The notes beneath the pieces were generated by a model. The model searched no databases. It saw only the letters and a list, made by a program, of their open reading frames with translations, and was not told the origin of the DNA. Below, one piece after another: positions 8,807 to 16,248 of a stretch of 54,240 bases of DNA. A program made the position numbers and the translations under genes. Where the stretch lies: assembly GCA_035293965.1 (NCBI GenBank), contig DATGLW010000132.1:1-54240 (forward strand), given 5' to 3'. Numbering within the stretch: the first letter of the stretch is position 1; the number at the start of each line of letters is the position of its first letter. This DNA is from DATGLW01 sp035293965. GTDB taxonomy: Bacteria > Actinomycetota > Acidimicrobiia > Acidimicrobiales > RAAP-2.

Positions 8807-9423
8807 GCACGGCCCGGGTCCGCAGCAGCCCGCTCGAGCTGGCCGGCCGCCGGCTGGTCCTGCGCACCCTGGGGGAGTCCGACTACGCGGCGTGGCACGA
8901 GGTGCGCACGCGCTGCCGCGACTGGCTGGTGCCCTGGGAGCCCCGGCCCAGAGGCGCCCCGCCCCAGGCCGAGGACCGGGGGAGCTTCGTGGCCCGGTGC
9001 AACATCCGCGAGCGCGAGCGCCAGCTCGGCACGGGCTACGGGTTCGGGATCTTCCTCGGCGGCCGCTTCGCCGGCGAGGTGACGCTGTCCTCGATCCAGC
9101 GGGGGCCCTTCCAGAGCGCGTCGATCGGGTACTGGATCGACCGCGAGCTGGCCGGCAACGGCTACGTGCCCGAGGCCGTGGTGATCACGTTGCAGTTCGC
9201 GTTCGACACCCTCGGGCTCCACCGGGTGGAGATCTCGATCATCCCGCGCAACCGTGCCAGCCGCCGCGTGGTGGAGAAGCTCGGCATCCGGATGGAGGGC
9301 ATCGCCGAGCGCTACCTCGAGATCGACGGGCAGTGGGAGGACCACATCCGCTACGCCATCACCTCCGAGGAGTGGGGGCAGCGGCGCCAGGAGCTCCTTC
9401 GCGACTGGCTCGGCCGTTCGTGA
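8803..9423 (+). CDS. GNAT acetyltransferase, RimJ/RimL type
   Basis: 206 residues with a GNAT fold that would transfer an acetyl group from acetyl-CoA, probably to a protein N-terminus or a small amine. The opening LELAGRRLVLRTLGESDYAAW is typical of RimJ/RimL relatives. GIFLGGRFAGEVTLSSIQ is the central strand pair, IGYWIDRELAGNGYVPEAV the acetyl-CoA-binding motif A region, and LGLHRVEISIIPRNRASRRVVEKLGI the conserved C-terminal half. The GTG start at 8803 overlaps the aminotransferase stop (GTGA), so both are on one message. Its 3' end overlaps the convergent GT2 gene by 65 bp. The substrate cannot be told from sequence. Confidence 0.88.
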   Translation: MSTARVRSSPLELAGRRLVLRTLGESDYAAWHEVRTRCRDWLVPWEPRPRGAPPQAEDRGSFVARCNIRERERQLGTGYGFGIFLGGRFAGEVTLSSIQRGPFQSASIGYWIDRELAGNGYVPEAVVITLQFAFDTLGLHRVEISIIPRNRASRRVVEKLGIRMEGIAERYLEIDGQWEDHIRYAITSEEWGQRRQELLRDWLGRS

Positions 9424-10498
9424 CCGCACGTCTCCCGGCACCGGCCTGATCATCGCCGGCCATCTCGCCCCCCGGCATCGGGCCGGGCGGCACCAGGCGG
9501 AGCGGGGCGAGCTCGCGGAGCCGGGCCAGGGTGACGGCACCGGCTCGGACCGCCACGCCGGGCTCGCCCTCCGAGAGCCGGCGGGCGACGGCTTCGACCT
9601 CACGCCGGCCGCAGAGGGGGAACAGCACGGTGGCCGTGGCGGCGTCGCCGGCGAGGATCGGGAGGAGCGGGCCCGCCGCCCTCCGTGCCACCTCCACCAC
9701 GTCCCCGCACCCTGTCGCGGCGACGGTCAGGGTGGGGATGGGGGCCGGCGCCCGCCACCCGGTGAGGGAGCGCAGGAGGTCGCCGGCCATGGCCAGGGGG
9801 TCGGCCACCGGCCGGATCCGCGTGCCCCCGGCGTTGTGCCACCGGACCGGCACCTCTTCGATCCGGATCCCGAGGCGCCGCGCCAGGTGGAGCAGCTCGA
9901 CGTCGAAGGCGAACCCGTCGATCACCGTGCAGTGGAAGAGCAGGCGCGCAGCCCCGGCAGTGAAGCCCTTGAACCCGCACTGGGTGTCGGCGATGGACAG
10001 AGCCGTGGCCGCGTTCACAAGCTGGTTGAACACGCGGCCCATCACCCGGCGCCGCACCGTCGTGCCCCTCGCCGCCGCCACGGTGCGAGAGCCGATCGCC
10101 ACCTCGGCGCCGGCCAGCGCCGAGATGAGGAGGGGCACCTGGTCGGGATCGATGGCCATGTCGGCGTCGCAGAACACGACCACGGGCGCGAGCGAGGCCC
10201 GGACCCCGGCCCGGATCGCCCCGCCCTTGCCCGCGTTGGCCGGGAGCCGCAGCACCCGGGCATGGGGGAACGGGCGGAGCAGTCTGGCGGCCACCGCGTC
10301 GGTGCCGTCCGTGCTGCCGTCGTCGACCACGAGGAGCTCGGTCGCCGCGGGGTCGACGGCGCCGGCGTCGATGGCCCGCTGCAGGCGGGCGAAGCCGGCG
10401 TCGAGGCGCCGGGCTTCGTTGTAGGCGGGGATGACGATGGTCAAAAGGAGCGGGCCCGCGTGCGGGCCGGTGGCGCCGAGCGCCGTCGTTCCCGGCAT
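9359..10498 (-). CDS. GT2 glycosyltransferase, dolichyl-phosphate glucosyltransferase-like
   Basis: About 379 residues from ATG 10496-10498. The GT2 domain (residues about 15-250) has LLLTIVIPAYNEARRL, ELLVVDDGSTDGTDAV, a metal-binding FCDADMAID, and DTQCGFKGFTAGAAR. The last of these is characteristic of polyprenyl/dolichyl-phosphate beta-glucosyltransferases, which load a sugar onto a membrane lipid carrier for extracytoplasmic transferases. Its C-terminal 130 residues (VAATGCGDVVEVARR ... ATVLFPLCGRREVEAVA) are an extra domain I do not recognise; no membrane helices are obvious. The frame stays open upstream to 10630 but that part is low-complexity, and no ribosome site decides the start. 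Its 3' end overlaps the convergent acetyltransferase gene by 65 bp. Confidence 0.82.
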   Translation of the reverse strand: MPGTTALGATGPHAGPLLLTIVIPAYNEARRLDAGFARLQRAIDAGAVDPAATELLVVDDGSTDGTDAVAARLLRPFPHARVLRLPANAGKGGAIRAGVRASLAPVVVFCDADMAIDPDQVPLLISALAGAEVAIGSRTVAAARGTTVRRRVMGRVFNQLVNAATALSIADTQCGFKGFTAGAARLLFHCTVIDGFAFDVELLHLARRLGIRIEEVPVRWHNAGGTRIRPVADPLAMAGDLLRSLTGWRAPAPIPTLTVAATGCGDVVEVARRAAGPLLPILAGDAATATVLFPLCGRREVEAVARRLSEGEPGVAVRAGAVTLARLRELAPLRLVPPGPMPGGEMAGDDQAGAGRRAVTNGRASREGAPGAAAPTPRR

Positions 10499-10986
10499 GG
10501 TCGTCACGGTCGTGGGGGCGTGGAGGCGGCCCGGTCCCGGCGCCAAGCGGACGCCGGCCGTGGCACGTACGGCGTCGCTGCCGGGACGTCCCGAGCCCGC
10601 CGGACCATCACGTCTCTCCCCTCGCCACACGACAGCCTCCGTGGCGGCGCCCCAGCCTCACGTGGCCGTGCCGCGGAGTCAAGGCACCCCCGCCCCGGCG
10701 TGCTCCGTGCCGGGGGTACTGCCGTGGCCGGCACATCCCGCCCCGCTGCACGTCCATGCCGGGCGAACCCTCGCCGCCGCCGGGTCCCCTTCGGGGTCAC
10801 GCCCTTGCCCGGGCCGGGGCCGGCCGGGGTGGCATTGACCATCGGGCAGCTCGACGTCAGGCCTTCGCCCGGGCCGGGCACGCCCTCGCCCGGGCCGGGC
10901 ACGCCCTCGCCGCCGGGGCCTCACTCGCCCGGGGACGGGGCCGGCCGGGGTGGCCGGTCACGGCCAGGCGGCACCGGGGTGGCCGG
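10499..10986. other. Gene-free 488 bp gap with local repeats
   Basis: No convincing gene lies between the GT2 start and the stop of the NlpC/P60 gene. Open frames here encode only Pro/Gly/Arg-rich low-complexity strings. The right half is built from locally duplicated GC-rich sequence (next entry). The left half should contain the promoter of the minus-strand GT2, but I see no clear -35/-10 pair. Confidence 0.6.
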
Positions 10987-11000
10987 TCACGGCCGGGCGG
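10865..11000. repeat. Local direct repeats around the NlpC/P60 3' end
   Basis: A 21-bp unit containing CGCCCGGGCCGGGCAC occurs twice in tandem (10865-10885 and 10886-10906), with a related imperfect copy near 10801-10823. A second unit containing GGGGTGGCCGGTCACGGCC occurs at 10947 and again at 10976 (period 29). The second copy contains the stop codon of the NlpC/P60 gene and its last codons, so the 3' end of that gene seems to have been duplicated into the intergenic space. Confidence 0.85.
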
Positions 11001-12240
11001 CCCCGATCAGCCCGCCGACGTACAGCGGCGAGTACGACACGGTGGCACCGGTGTGGGGCGCCTGGATGACGGTGAGCGAGCCGTAGGGGCCGGTGCCGAC
11101 GTACATCACGACGTGGTCGACGGTCAGGTCGCCGTCGAGGTTGTAGTAGAAGAGCAGGTCACCGGGCTGCAGAGCCGACAGCGACACGTGGGGGAGCGCC
11201 GCCCACTGGTCGGCGGCCACCCGGGGGATCGCCACGTGCGCCTGGGCCCACGCCCACTGGGTGAGCCCCGAGCAGTCGAACCCCGTCGAGGGGCTGTCGC
11301 CGCCCCAAACGTAGGGGACGCCGAGCTGGGACACCGCCGCCGCCACCGCCGCCGCCCCGGCAGGGCTGCCGGTCGCGGACCCGGCGACTGGCACGGGCGG
11401 GCCCGAGCGGGCGGCCGCCGCGGCCTGGTTGGCCGCTGCTGCTGCCGCAGCCGCCTCGCCGCTGTCGCCGAACGTCGAGGCCACCGACGCCGCGCCGGCT
11501 GCTGCTGCCGCCGCTGCCTGGGCGCTGGCAGGGTCCTGCGCCGCCGCCGCCGCTGCTGCCTCCTGCTGGGCCTTGGCCACGGCCACCTGCGCCAGCTGCT
11601 GGGCCAGCTGGCCCTGCACGCTGGTGAGAGTGGCCTGGGCCTGCTGGGTCGCCGCCTCGTTGGCCGCGCGCAGCGACTGCACCTCGGCCAGGGTGGCCGT
11701 CGCCTGCTGCTGCTGGGCCTGCTGGCGCGCCTGCTCGGCCTGCAGGTGGCTCTGGAGCGTGGCGTAGGTCCTGGCAACGCCGGTGAGGTCGCCCACCACG
11801 GCGTCCTCGTACATGGTGCGGGCGTCGGCGTTGGTGGCCGGCGACGTGAAGAGCGCAGTTGTGGCGTTGAGCGGCGTGCCGTACACGTAGGCGTTGAGAG
11901 CGGCCCGAACGAGCTGCGCCCGGACCGCGGCCAGGTGCTGCCTGGTCGAGGCGATCTGGGCGTCGATGGCCGCGAGCTGCGCCTGGAGGTCGTGGACCTG
12001 CTGGACGGCCGCGTCGTAGTGCTGGTCGAGCACGGCGCCCTGCGCCTGCTGCTGGCTGATCGTCTGCTCGAGGGAGAGCAGCTCCGCCTGGGTGGCGTCG
12101 ACCTGCGACTGGGTGGGGACGGCGGCGGCTGGGTGCGTCTCGGCGATCCCGGGCGCGACGACAGAACCCGCCAGGATCGCCATGCCCGCCGCACGGCGCG
12201 CCAGGCCGCGATGCACCACCCGCCGAAATGGTCCCGCCAC
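10987..12240 (-). CDS. NlpC/P60 peptidoglycan hydrolase with coiled-coil domain
   Basis: 417 residues, predicted exported. Residues 1-40 form a signal peptide (basic RRVVHRGLARRAAG, then hydrophobic GMAILAGSVVAPG, AAA near the cleavage site). Residues about 45-215 are an Ala/Gln-rich coiled coil (QSQVDATQAELLSLEQTISQ onward), as in RipA- and CwlO-type hydrolases, where this part blocks the active site until an FtsEX-like partner acts. An Ala-rich linker follows. The C-terminal domain has FDCSG (Cys 323), DHV (His 376) and APHTG (His 396), the catalytic set of NlpC/P60 endopeptidases that cut within stem peptides. GTG 12240 gives a proper n-region; ATG at 12183 would remove it. The downstream repeats touch its stop codon. 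Confidence 0.93.
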   Translation of the reverse strand: MAGPFRRVVHRGLARRAAGMAILAGSVVAPGIAETHPAAAVPTQSQVDATQAELLSLEQTISQQQAQGAVLDQHYDAAVQQVHDLQAQLAAIDAQIASTRQHLAAVRAQLVRAALNAYVYGTPLNATTALFTSPATNADARTMYEDAVVGDLTGVARTYATLQSHLQAEQARQQAQQQQATATLAEVQSLRAANEAATQQAQATLTSVQGQLAQQLAQVAVAKAQQEAAAAAAAQDPASAQAAAAAAAGAASVASTFGDSGEAAAAAAAANQAAAAARSGPPVPVAGSATGSPAGAAAVAAAVSQLGVPYVWGGDSPSTGFDCSGLTQWAWAQAHVAIPRVAADQWAALPHVSLSALQPGDLLFYYNLDGDLTVDHVVMYVGTGPYGSLTVIQAPHTGATVSYSPLYVGGLIGAARP

Positions 12241-12305
12241 CAGGCAAGAAGGCTACCGAAGGGTCCCTGCGTGTGGCAAGGGGGGCCCGAGGGGCCCTGG
12301 GGCGG

Positions 12306-13007
12306 TCACGCTGCTTCGAGCACGCGTGCCACTGCCTCGGGGATCGAGCCGGCCTGGGCGTCGGGCCGCAGCCCATCGAGCGCCCACCGCCGCCCGCGGT
12401 GCATCCAGACGGTCCGGAGCCCTGCGCCCCGGGCGCCTGCCACGTCGTGCAGCGGGGAGTCCCCGACCATCCACGTCGCACCCCGCCAGCCGCTTGCGGC
12501 GCCGATGGGTGGGCGATCCGGCGGATGGCGTGGGGCTCGCCCGCCGCGCAGGTCCTCGACGGCCAGGTCGAAGATCCGGCGGTCGGGCTTGGCGACCCCG
12601 ACCACCTCGGAGATCCACCACCCGTCCACCAGCAAGTCGAGCCCGGTGCGGCGCAGCTTCTCGACCTGGCTCGGCGGGCCGTTGGTGACGACGCCAACCA
12701 ACCAGCCGGCGCCGCGAAGGGCCCGCAGGGCGTCGTCGACGGCGGGGTCGGGGGCGAAGCAGGCGGGATAGCTCGCCCGGTAGCGGGCGATCAGCTCCTG
12801 CACGGAGCAGGCGAGGCCGTAGTGCTCCCTCAGCCCGGCGAAGACGTGCTCACGGGGTGCGAAGCCGTCGCCGTCCAGCCGCTCGAGCAACTCGACGGCA
12901 CCGAGGCCGAGGCCGAGCTCAGCCGTGAACGTCTCGCTCCACCGGCGCCAGGCGCCCTGGCGGTCGACGAGGGTGTTGTCGAGATCGAACAGGGCGACCG
13001 GCCGCAC
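12306..13007 (-). CDS. HAD-superfamily hydrolase
   Basis: 233 residues. The N-terminal LFDLDNTLVDRQ carries the nucleophile Asp and the acid/base Asp of HAD phosphatases. VGVVTNGPPSQVEKLRRTGL carries the motif II Thr, KPDRRIFDLAV the motif III Lys, and TWMVGDSPLHDVAGARGAGL the motif IV acidic pair. A helical cap lies between motifs I and II (class C1). It is likely a small-molecule phosphatase of the phosphoglycolate/YjjG kind; the substrate is unknown. GTG 13007 puts motif I near the start. The upstream GTG at 13046 would add 13 residues and span a perfect hairpin (CCTGCCC-AC-GGGCAGG at 13021-13036). Only 65 bp separate its stop from the NlpC/P60 start, with a GGGCCC hairpin at 12283-12297 that lacks a T-tract. 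Confidence 0.87.
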   Translation of the reverse strand: MRPVALFDLDNTLVDRQGAWRRWSETFTAELGLGLGAVELLERLDGDGFAPREHVFAGLREHYGLACSVQELIARYRASYPACFAPDPAVDDALRALRGAGWLVGVVTNGPPSQVEKLRRTGLDLLVDGWWISEVVGVAKPDRRIFDLAVEDLRGGRAPRHPPDRPPIGAASGWRGATWMVGDSPLHDVAGARGAGLRTVWMHRGRRWALDGLRPDAQAGSIPEAVARVLEAA

Positions 13008-13115
13008 CCTCTCAGTCTCGCCTGCCCACGGGCAGGTAGGGTGCACGCGCCGAGGTGGCGCCGCGTGAACGGGTGGGCTCGGGCCTCACTCACCTGCGAG
13101 CGGCATCGCCGTGCC

Positions 13116-13189
13116 GGGGACGTAGCCCAACCGGCAGAGGCAGGGCGCTTAAACCGCCCGCAGTGAGGGTTCGACTCCCTCCGTCCCCA
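13116..13189 (+). tRNA. tRNA with UAA anticodon (Leu codon UUA), class I shape
   Basis: A 74-nt cloverleaf folds well. The acceptor stem is GGGGACG/CGTCCCC (13116-13122 with 13182-13188) and the discriminator is A13189. The D arm contains GG in the loop. The anticodon stem is GGGCG/CGCCC (13143-13147 with 13155-13159) with loop CTTAAAC, and the T arm is GAGGG-TTCGACT-CCCTC. U33 and A37 are in place, so the anticodon 13150-13152 is TAA. The variable loop is only 5 nt (GCAGT), whereas bacterial tRNA-Leu normally has a long variable arm. CCA is not encoded. The tRNA itself is secure; the amino acid identity is not. Confidence 0.88.
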
Positions 13190-13303
13190 CTCACGTCTCG
13201 TCACGTCATGGCGTCGTCATGTCATGGCGCCGCCATCCCCCTGCTTTGCCAACGCGGGGTCGACGAGGGCGAGCTCGCCGGTGGTGCCCGCCGGGGGCGA
13301 CGT

Positions 13304-13331
13304 GCGCAGCGCGCAGCGCGCAGCGCGCGGC
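13304..13331. repeat. 7-bp tandem repeat, four units
   Basis: GCGCAGC is repeated three times followed by one variant GCGCGGC, in the leader region between the tRNA and the efflux-pump gene. It lies 40 bp upstream of the putative operator. Confidence 0.85.
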
Positions 13332-13370
13332 GCGACGGCTGCGAGCCGGGGACGGTAGTGTGGGTCGGAT

Positions 13371-13386
13371 CTTACGTTCACGTTAG
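13371..13386 (+). promoter_or_regulatory. Putative MerR-type operator upstream of efflux pump
   Basis: CTTACGTTCACGTTAG is an inverted repeat (CTTACGT / ACGTTAG, six of seven positions pair) with a 2-bp centre, standing out as AT-richer DNA 22 bp before the MFS start. The adjacent MerR-family gene is the natural candidate to bind it. Assignment is by position and symmetry only. Confidence 0.5.
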
Positions 13387-13407
13387 GTACGGGAGCCGAC
13401 GACCACG

Positions 13408-15414
13408 GTGACGAGCCCAGCACGACACGCCGACGCAATGGCGGGGACCTCGGCCCCCCACGGTCCTCGCTACAAGTGGATCGCCCTGTCCAACACCACC
13501 ATCGGCGTCTTGATGGTGACGATCAACTCATCGATCGTCCTCATCGCTCTCCCCGACATCTTCCGCGGGATCCACCTCGACCCGCTGGCCGCCGGCAACA
13601 CCCCGTACTTCTTGTGGATGCTGATGGGCTTCATGGTGGCGACTGCCGTGCTCGTCGTCACCTTCGGCCGGATCGGCGACATGTACGGCCGCGTGCGGAT
13701 GTACAACCTGGGCTTCGCCGTCTTCACGGCCTTCTCGATCCTGCTGTCGGTCACGTGGCTGCACGGTGCCGCCGGGGCGCTCTACATGGTGGTGATGCGC
13801 GTGCTGCAGGGAGTCGGCGGGGCGTTGCTGTTCGCGAACTCGAGCGCCATCCTCACCGACGCCTTCCCCGAGAACCAGCGAGGGCTCGCCTTGGGCATCA
13901 ACACCGTGGCTGCCATCGCCGGGTCCTTCATCGGGCTCATCCTGGGCGGCCTCCTGGGCCCGGTCTCGTGGCGCCTCGTGTTCCTGATCTCGGTTCCCGT
14001 CGGGCTCTTCGGCACCGTGTGGGCGTACCTCAAGCTGCGCGACACGGGCGTGCGCCTGCCGTCGAGGATCGACTGGTGGGGCAACGTGACCTTCGCCGTC
14101 GGGCTGGTGGCCGTGCTGGTCGGCATCACCTACGGGGTCCTGCCCTACGGGCACCACCTGATGGGGTGGACCAACCCGAGGGTGCTCGGCGCGCTCTTGG
14201 GCGGCCTGGCCGTGCTCGTCGTGTTCGCCTGGATCGAGACCCGGGTCGACCAGCCGATGTTCCGCCTGCGCCTCTTCCGGATCCGGCCCTTCACCGCCGG
14301 CAACATCGCCAGCCTCCTGTCCTCGCTGGCCCGGGGTGGGATGATGTTCATCCTCATCATCTGGTTGCAGGGCATCTGGCTGCCGCTGCACGGGTACAGC
14401 TTCGCCTCGACCCCCCTGTGGGCCGGCATCTACATGGTCCCCATGACCGTGGGGTTCCTCGTGGCCGGGCCGATCGCCGGCTCGCTGTCCGACCGCTTCG
14501 GCGCCCGACCGTTCGCCACCGGGGGCATGGTGGCGGCAGCGGTGATGTTCGCGCTCCTCCAGACGCTGCCCGCCGACTTCCAGTACGTGTGGTTCGCCCT
14601 GCTGCTCTTCGGCTACGGCCTGGCGTCGGGGCTCTTCTCCTCGCCCAACCAGGCCGGGATCATGAACAGCCTGCCCCCGAGCCAGAGGGGCGCAGGCTCG
14701 GGGATGGCGGCCACGTTCCAGAACTCCTCGATGGTGCTGTCGATCGGCATCTTCTTCACGCTCATCATCGTCGGGCTGTCCTCGAGCCTCCCGCACTCGC
14801 TCGACCGCGGCCTGGTGGCCCAGGGCGTGCCGGTGGCCGACGCGGCTCGCATCTCCCACCTTCCCGCCGTGAGCAGCCTGTTCGCCGCCTTCCTCGGCTA
14901 CAACCCGATGGCGATCCTGCTCCGCCCCGTGCTGCCACACCTCTCGCAGGCTCACCAGCACCTGCTGACCGGCCGGACGTTCTTCCCCCACCTGATCGCG
15001 CCCCCCTTCATGAGCGGGCTGCGGACGGCGCTCGACTTCGCCCTGGCTGCGTGCCTGCTGGCGGCCGTGGCCTCGTGGCTCCGCGGGCGGCGGTTCGTCT
15101 ACGGGGAGGGCGAGGCCGAACCGGCGCCGGCCATCGGCGGCGGGCATGCCGTGGCGGCCGCGGGACCGCCCGAGGGGAACGGGCTCCCCGGCGTGGAGCG
15201 CGAGGTCCGGGCCCCGGTTCGGGCGGGCGCGGGGGCCAAGGCGGCGGTGACGCGCGCTGGCGATCGTGGCCGGGCCGGGCCGGCCCCCGTCGGACCGGCT
15301 CCCGACGGGCGGGTGGCCGGAAGGGGGGGCCCTGCCGGACCGGCCCCGGGCGGAGGGACGGCCGGCACGCGGGCGACCGGCAGCCGGGCGACCGAGGGGG
15401 AGCCGCCATGGTGA
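13408..15414 (+). CDS. MFS drug-efflux transporter, DHA2 (14-TM) family
   Basis: 668 residues, inner membrane. The first helix contains LMVTINSSIVLIALPDI, the DHA2 motif D1-like opening (usually LDxTIVNVALP), here with N-S in place of the usual D-T. GRIGDMYGRVRMY is motif A, RVLQGVGGALLFANSSAILTDAFP matches motif B and the following helix, and SGLFSSPNQAGIMNSLPPSQRGAGSGM is the second-half equivalent. About 14 membrane helices are visible to residue 560, then a Gly/Ala/Pro-rich cytoplasmic tail of about 100 residues that is probably disordered. It likely exports hydrophobic compounds by proton antiport. GTG 13408 is used; ATG at 13438 is an alternative. Its stop overlaps the MerR start, so pump and regulator share a transcript. 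Confidence 0.9.
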   Translation: MTSPARHADAMAGTSAPHGPRYKWIALSNTTIGVLMVTINSSIVLIALPDIFRGIHLDPLAAGNTPYFLWMLMGFMVATAVLVVTFGRIGDMYGRVRMYNLGFAVFTAFSILLSVTWLHGAAGALYMVVMRVLQGVGGALLFANSSAILTDAFPENQRGLALGINTVAAIAGSFIGLILGGLLGPVSWRLVFLISVPVGLFGTVWAYLKLRDTGVRLPSRIDWWGNVTFAVGLVAVLVGITYGVLPYGHHLMGWTNPRVLGALLGGLAVLVVFAWIETRVDQPMFRLRLFRIRPFTAGNIASLLSSLARGGMMFILIIWLQGIWLPLHGYSFASTPLWAGIYMVPMTVGFLVAGPIAGSLSDRFGARPFATGGMVAAAVMFALLQTLPADFQYVWFALLLFGYGLASGLFSSPNQAGIMNSLPPSQRGAGSGMAATFQNSSMVLSIGIFFTLIIVGLSSSLPHSLDRGLVAQGVPVADAARISHLPAVSSLFAAFLGYNPMAILLRPVLPHLSQAHQHLLTGRTFFPHLIAPPFMSGLRTALDFALAACLLAAVASWLRGRRFVYGEGEAEPAPAIGGGHAVAAAGPPEGNGLPGVEREVRAPVRAGAGAKAAVTRAGDRGRAGPAPVGPAPDGRVAGRGGPAGPAPGGGTAGTRATGSRATEGEPPW

Positions 15415-16070
15415 CCGCCGACGTCGCTCCCAGCCGCCAGCGGGGCAGCCCTGGCTCGAGCATGCCACCGGGGGGCCGGCCAGCAGCTGCCGCCTCTGCC
15501 GGGCCTGCCGCCGAGGCGGCCGAGCCGAGCGAGGCGACCCTGCCGATCGGCCGGGCGGCGGCGCTCCTCGGGGTGTCGGAGCGCACCCTGCGCTACTACG
15601 AGGAGATCGGTCTCCTCAGGCCGGCTGGCCGCACGCCGGGCCGCACCCGGCACTATGCCCAGGCAGACCTCGCCCGGGTGGCCCGGATCAAGGAGCTGCG
15701 CGACCTGCTCGGGTTCAACCTCGACGAGATCCGGACCATCCTCGCCAACGAGGACCGCCTCGAGGAGCTGCGTCGGGAGTACCGTGCCGGTGCCGCCGAC
15801 CCCGCTCGCCAGGCGCAGCTCCTCGCGGAGGGACTGGCGATCCAGGAGGACCTGCGGGCCAAGGTGGTCGCCAAGGTCGCCAAGATCGACGCCTTCCTGG
15901 GCGAGCTCGACGCCCGGCTGGAGCGGCTCCGTGCCCTGGCGGCGCAGCTGGAGGGCGCCCGCACCGCGGTGCGGCCCGTCGGCACGCGGGGCGGCGGTCG
16001 CCCGGGCCACGGACCGTCGAGCCGCGTCGTCGACGCCACGTCCCCTCCGCCCCGGTGGCGGCCGGGGTGA
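15408..16070 (+). CDS. MerR-family transcriptional regulator
   Basis: 220 residues. A disordered Ala/Pro-rich N-terminus of about 45 residues is followed by the MerR helix-turn-helix: LPIGRAAALLGVSERTLRYYEEIGLLRPAGRTPGRTRHY in sections, with RYYEEIGLL as the family hallmark. Then come ARIKELRDLLGFNLDEIRTIL and a long dimerisation helix (KVAKIDAFLGELDARLERLRALAAQ). No Cys-rich metal site is visible, so the effector is probably organic, if any. ATG 15408 overlaps the pump stop by 7 bp. The pump-MerR pairing and the inverted repeat at 13371 suggest that it controls its own operon, in keeping with MerR regulators that act within the promoter spacer. Confidence 0.9.
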   Translation: MVTADVAPSRQRGSPGSSMPPGGRPAAAASAGPAAEAAEPSEATLPIGRAAALLGVSERTLRYYEEIGLLRPAGRTPGRTRHYAQADLARVARIKELRDLLGFNLDEIRTILANEDRLEELRREYRAGAADPARQAQLLAEGLAIQEDLRAKVVAKVAKIDAFLGELDARLERLRALAAQLEGARTAVRPVGTRGGGRPGHGPSSRVVDATSPPPRWRPG

Positions 16071-16248
16071 GGTCCGGCGGGCGGCGAGGCGCCAAGGCCC
16101 TGGGCGGTGAGTGGCAGCTTCGGCAGGTAGCGTGGCTGAGCAGGTACCGGTGGGCGGCCTTCGCCACGGCCGAGCCGCCGAGTGGGCCTCACGCATCCCG
16201 TGGGGAGACCCGTGAGGAGCCGGGCAGCGGAAGGGACGTGATCGGCAG

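Noticed and set aside
12283..12297. Intrinsic terminator between the HAD and NlpC/P60 genes
   Set aside because: The GGGCCC hairpin has a 6-bp stem but no T-tract in either direction, and such hairpins arise easily in GC-rich DNA.
13053..13204. Short minus-strand frame reading RRESNPH-like protein over the tRNA
   Set aside because: It is the reverse complement of the tRNA; such strings are known translation artefacts of tRNA genes.
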